Source: Actinomycetes bacterium
GTDB taxonomy: Bacteria > Actinomycetota > Acidimicrobiia > Acidimicrobiales > Acidimicrobiaceae
Direction of reading: 5' to 3'
Assembly (NCBI GenBank): GCA_021790855.1
Contig: JAJYFP010000024.1
Location: 1-6,747, forward strand
DNA: 6,747 nt
In this document: piece by piece, positions 4,860-6,747 of the stretch
Numbering within the stretch: the first letter of the stretch is position 1
How the letters are laid out: each line of letters starts with the position of its first letter
Program-made: the position numbers and the translations under genes
Notes under the pieces: generated by a model
Databases searched by the model: none
Told to the model about the DNA's origin: nothing
The model's input: only the letters and a program-made list of their open reading frames with translations

Positions 4860-6184
4860 CTTAACACCCCAGAAGAAGAAATTTTTCCACGACCCCCAAG
4901 ATATGGGTGCAGACACAGTGGCAAAGTCACACTCCCGTCTTCTTCTCTTCCCGTCTCCATAATTGCAGCCCAAACGCGTGGCCACGCAAGTGCGGAACCA
5001 TTGACAGTATTCAGAAGCGTGACTTGACCGTCTTGTGTTCTTCGATAACGTAAGTTAGCTCTTCGAGCTTGATAGTCAGAAAACCATGAAACCGAGGATA
5101 CCTCTAGCCACCTATCTACTCCAGGAGAGTATACCTCCAGATCTATAGTCCTAGCAGAGGATATACCAAGATCTCCAGTACAAAGAAGCACCACTCTATA
5201 CGTTAGGCCTAAAGCTCGTAAGAGACTTTCCGCTCTCTCTAAGATATCATTAAAGACCTCGTCGCGTTGTTCGTACGTACAGCAAGAAAATAACTCGACC
5301 TTATCAAACTCGTGAAGTCGCAGAAGCCCGCGCGTATCTTTCCCAGCAGAACCAGCTTCTCGCCGAAAACACGGTGTCACTGCGGTCAAGCGTACTGGTA
5401 GCTCCCGTTCCTCTAAAATTTCGTCTTTAAACATCGATGTAAGGGGTACTTCTGCTGTCGGTATTGCAAAAAGATCGTCGACCTCCATATGATATGCGTC
5501 TTCTTCAAACTTGGGTAGGTGTCCAGTGGACACCATAGTCTCTCGCCTGACGAACGTTGGTGGACGAACCTCTAGATAGCTATTTTCGTGTTCATCCAGA
5601 GCAAAGGACGTTAGTGCTCGCACAACTCTCGCACCGCTTCCTATAAACATTGGAAACATTGAGCCAGATATCTTTGCGGCCCTGGGAAGATCTAAGATTC
5701 CAAGTTGTTCACTAATCTCCCAATGAGGAACTCTGCGATAAGAAGGAAACTCTTCAAGTTCAAACTCATCAAACGGCATCTCTCCAGTTCGTTTAGACCA
5801 TACTCTTTCGACTACGTTCTGTTCCTCTGAGGATCCAATTGGGACTCGACTATCGGGAAGATTGGGAATGACCGACAGGTATTGCCTGCGTTCATCTTCA
5901 AGTTGCGCCGTCTCTCTCTCAATAACCGTCGCCCTTGAACCCAACTCTTTTGACAGGGACATGAGTTCCTCAGCTTTGGCATCGTCTCCTTGGCGTTTTG
6001 CAGTTGCTACCTCACGCGAAACTCGATTGATCTCGGCTCTTAGGCTGTCACGTTCTGTCATTGTTCGCCGCAGCTTAGAGTCGATCTCCAAAACATTATC
6101 TAGCAAAGTAACGTCCAAATCACGGGTCATGAGTCTTTTAGTGGTCTCTTCCCGCTGCTCTCGAAGTAATTTAATATCGATCAT
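4856..6184 (-). CDS. serS: Seryl-tRNA synthetase
   Basis: This class II enzyme charges tRNA-Ser with serine using ATP, in the cytoplasm. Numbering here counts from the upstream ATG at 6190. The N-terminal coiled-coil arm that grips the tRNA long arm spans about 1-105. The catalytic core has the motif 1 region GSGARVVRALTSF (184-196), STGHLPKFEED (221-231), the serine-site loop IPTAEVPLT (243-251), motif 2 CFRREAGSAGKDTRGLLRLH (274-293) and motif 3 NGSALAWPRVWAAIMET (397-413) with R405 kept. The usual motif 3 reads AVGR; here it is AWPR, and the usual SSCSNC segment is SSVSWF. These are conservative enough to keep function. Length is close to the usual 420-430 residues. The ATG at 6184 is preferred because the family begins MIDLKLLR and the likely transcription start lies near it; the ATG two codons upstream is possible. 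No Shine-Dalgarno motif is visible. Confidence 0.93.
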   Translation of the reverse strand: MIDIKLLREQREETTKRLMTRDLDVTLLDNVLEIDSKLRRTMTERDSLRAEINRVSREVATAKRQGDDAKAEELMSLSKELGSRATVIERETAQLEDERRQYLSVIPNLPDSRVPIGSSEEQNVVERVWSKRTGEMPFDEFELEEFPSYRRVPHWEISEQLGILDLPRAAKISGSMFPMFIGSGARVVRALTSFALDEHENSYLEVRPPTFVRRETMVSTGHLPKFEEDAYHMEVDDLFAIPTAEVPLTSMFKDEILEERELPVRLTAVTPCFRREAGSAGKDTRGLLRLHEFDKVELFSCCTYEQRDEVFNDILERAESLLRALGLTYRVVLLCTGDLGISSARTIDLEVYSPGVDRWLEVSSVSWFSDYQARRANLRYRRTQDGQVTLLNTVNGSALAWPRVWAAIMETGREEDGSVTLPLCLHPYLGGRGKISSSGVLS

Positions 6185-6193
6185 TAACATTAG

Positions 6194-6203
6194 AGACTAG
6201 TGT
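6194..6203. promoter_or_regulatory. Opposed overlapping -10 elements between serS and the ABC gene
   Basis: The plus strand has TAGTGT at 6198-6203, six bases before the ABC ATG. The minus strand has TAGTCT at 6199-6194, nine bases before the preferred serS ATG. Both fit TANNNT and share the palindrome ACTAGT (6196-6201). Only 25 bases separate the two preferred ATGs, and neither gene has a Shine-Dalgarno motif. Leaderless or near-leaderless transcripts in both directions are inferred. No good -35 element is seen on either side. Confidence 0.4.
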
Positions 6204-6209
6204 CAAACC

Positions 6210-6747
6210 ATGGCAGTAATAGAGGTTTCGGATCTACACATCTCATACGGATCCAAAGAGGCTGTATCGGGGCTCAGCTTTGAGGCTAATCCTGGCCAAA
6301 TTTTGGTTGTACTTGGACCAAACGGAGCTGGAAAGTCGTCCACTATCGAGTCACTAGAGGGATTCCGAAAACCTTCCTCAGGCACTGTTCGAGTGTTAGG
6401 TCTTGACCCTCAAAAACAGCAGCGAGCACTAGGGGAGAAGATTGGAGTTATGCTGCAAGGTGGAGGTGTAAATCCGAGAATGACTCCCTCACAGGCTATC
6501 GCACTGTTTGCAGGGTACTACAAGAATCCGTTAGATCCAAAAGAACTTGAGCACTCTCTTGAGCTCGATCACATTAGAGGAGTCTCCTTTCGACGCCTCT
6601 CTGGCGGAGAAAAACAACGACTTCTCCTAGCCCTAGCGGTCGTCGGACGTCCTGAAGTAGTACTGCTAGACGAGCCAACATCTGGTGTGGATCCAGCAGG
6701 ACGAGTTATAGTGCGCAACCTTATTGCAAAACTTCGAGACGAAGGTG
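6210..6747 (+). CDS. ABC transporter ATP-binding protein, CcmA/DrrA-type exporter (3' end outside window)
   Basis: At least 179 residues of an ABC ATPase are visible, running off the right edge without a stop. It has Walker A GPNGAGKSS (36-44), a Q-loop at Q83, the ABC signature LSGGE (130-134), Walker B VVLLDEP (150-156) and the D-loop SGVD, with every ATP-binding residue present up to the edge. The EGFRKPSSGTVRVLG segment after Walker A and LQGGGVNPRMT after the Q-loop are typical of ATPases for ABC-2 permeases (multidrug, antibiotic or lipid exporters). The membrane permease is expected next, outside the window. The substrate cannot be told. The start is the ATG at 6210; there is no Shine-Dalgarno motif, and a leaderless transcript is likely. 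It is divergent from serS. Confidence 0.9.
   Translation, partial: MAVIEVSDLHISYGSKEAVSGLSFEANPGQILVVLGPNGAGKSSTIESLEGFRKPSSGTVRVLGLDPQKQQRALGEKIGVMLQGGGVNPRMTPSQAIALFAGYYKNPLDPKELEHSLELDHIRGVSFRRLSGGEKQRLLLALAVVGRPEVVLLDEPTSGVDPAGRVIVRNLIAKLRDEG

Noticed and set aside
5862..6385. Open frames opposite the start of serS and of the ABC gene
   Set aside because: Both are low-complexity (Ser/Arg-rich or featureless) shadows of strongly conserved genes on the other strand.

Overview
The window reads as part of a chromosome from an actinobacterium of moderate G+C, roughly half by eye. A member of Acidimicrobiia or a similar non-classical actinobacterial lineage is possible. Three things point to Actinomycetota: a SenX3/RegX3-type two-component pair, a type IV secretion gene pair whose small protein resembles the actinobacterial DUF6112 family, and a dense layout with many GTG starts and several start/stop overlaps. 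The genus cannot be fixed from the sequence alone.

Region 1 (positions 1-1527, minus strand) carries two membrane proteins of a conjugation or type IV secretion cluster. A 96-residue, two-helix DUF6112/VirB2-like protein is coupled through a TGATG junction to a 396-residue TrbL/VirB6-like channel protein. A third gene may begin at the left edge and leave the window. Region 2 (1528-1689) is an A+T-rich divergent intergenic region with a TATAAT-like element and an imperfect inverted repeat.

Region 3 (1690-3887, plus strand) is a compact regulatory operon: a SenX3-like histidine kinase, the RegX3-like response regulator (4-base overlap) and a Fur/Zur-family metal regulator (9-base gap). By family knowledge the first two sense phosphate limitation. 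The kinase has no membrane segment, unlike mycobacterial SenX3.

Region 4 (3916-4809, minus strand) converges on the fur-like gene. It encodes the two membrane anchors of succinate dehydrogenase, SdhC and SdhD, preceded by a 41-residue single-helix protein whose stop overlaps the sdhC start. The catalytic subunits SdhA and SdhB are not downstream, so they must lie elsewhere or the anchors are separated from them. Region 5 is serS (minus strand), upstream of the sdh genes. Divergent from it by about 20 bases is an ABC exporter ATPase (plus strand) that runs off the right edge. The short serS/ABC gap appears to hold two opposed, overlapping -10 elements for leaderless or near-leaderless transcripts.

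Most of the window is ordinary core metabolism and regulation. The points most worth a second look are the small protein ahead of sdhC, the soluble SenX3 with a Fur-type partner, the serS/ABC bidirectional promoter, and the type IV secretion genes next to core genes. No RNA gene, CRISPR array, insertion sequence or attachment site was found.
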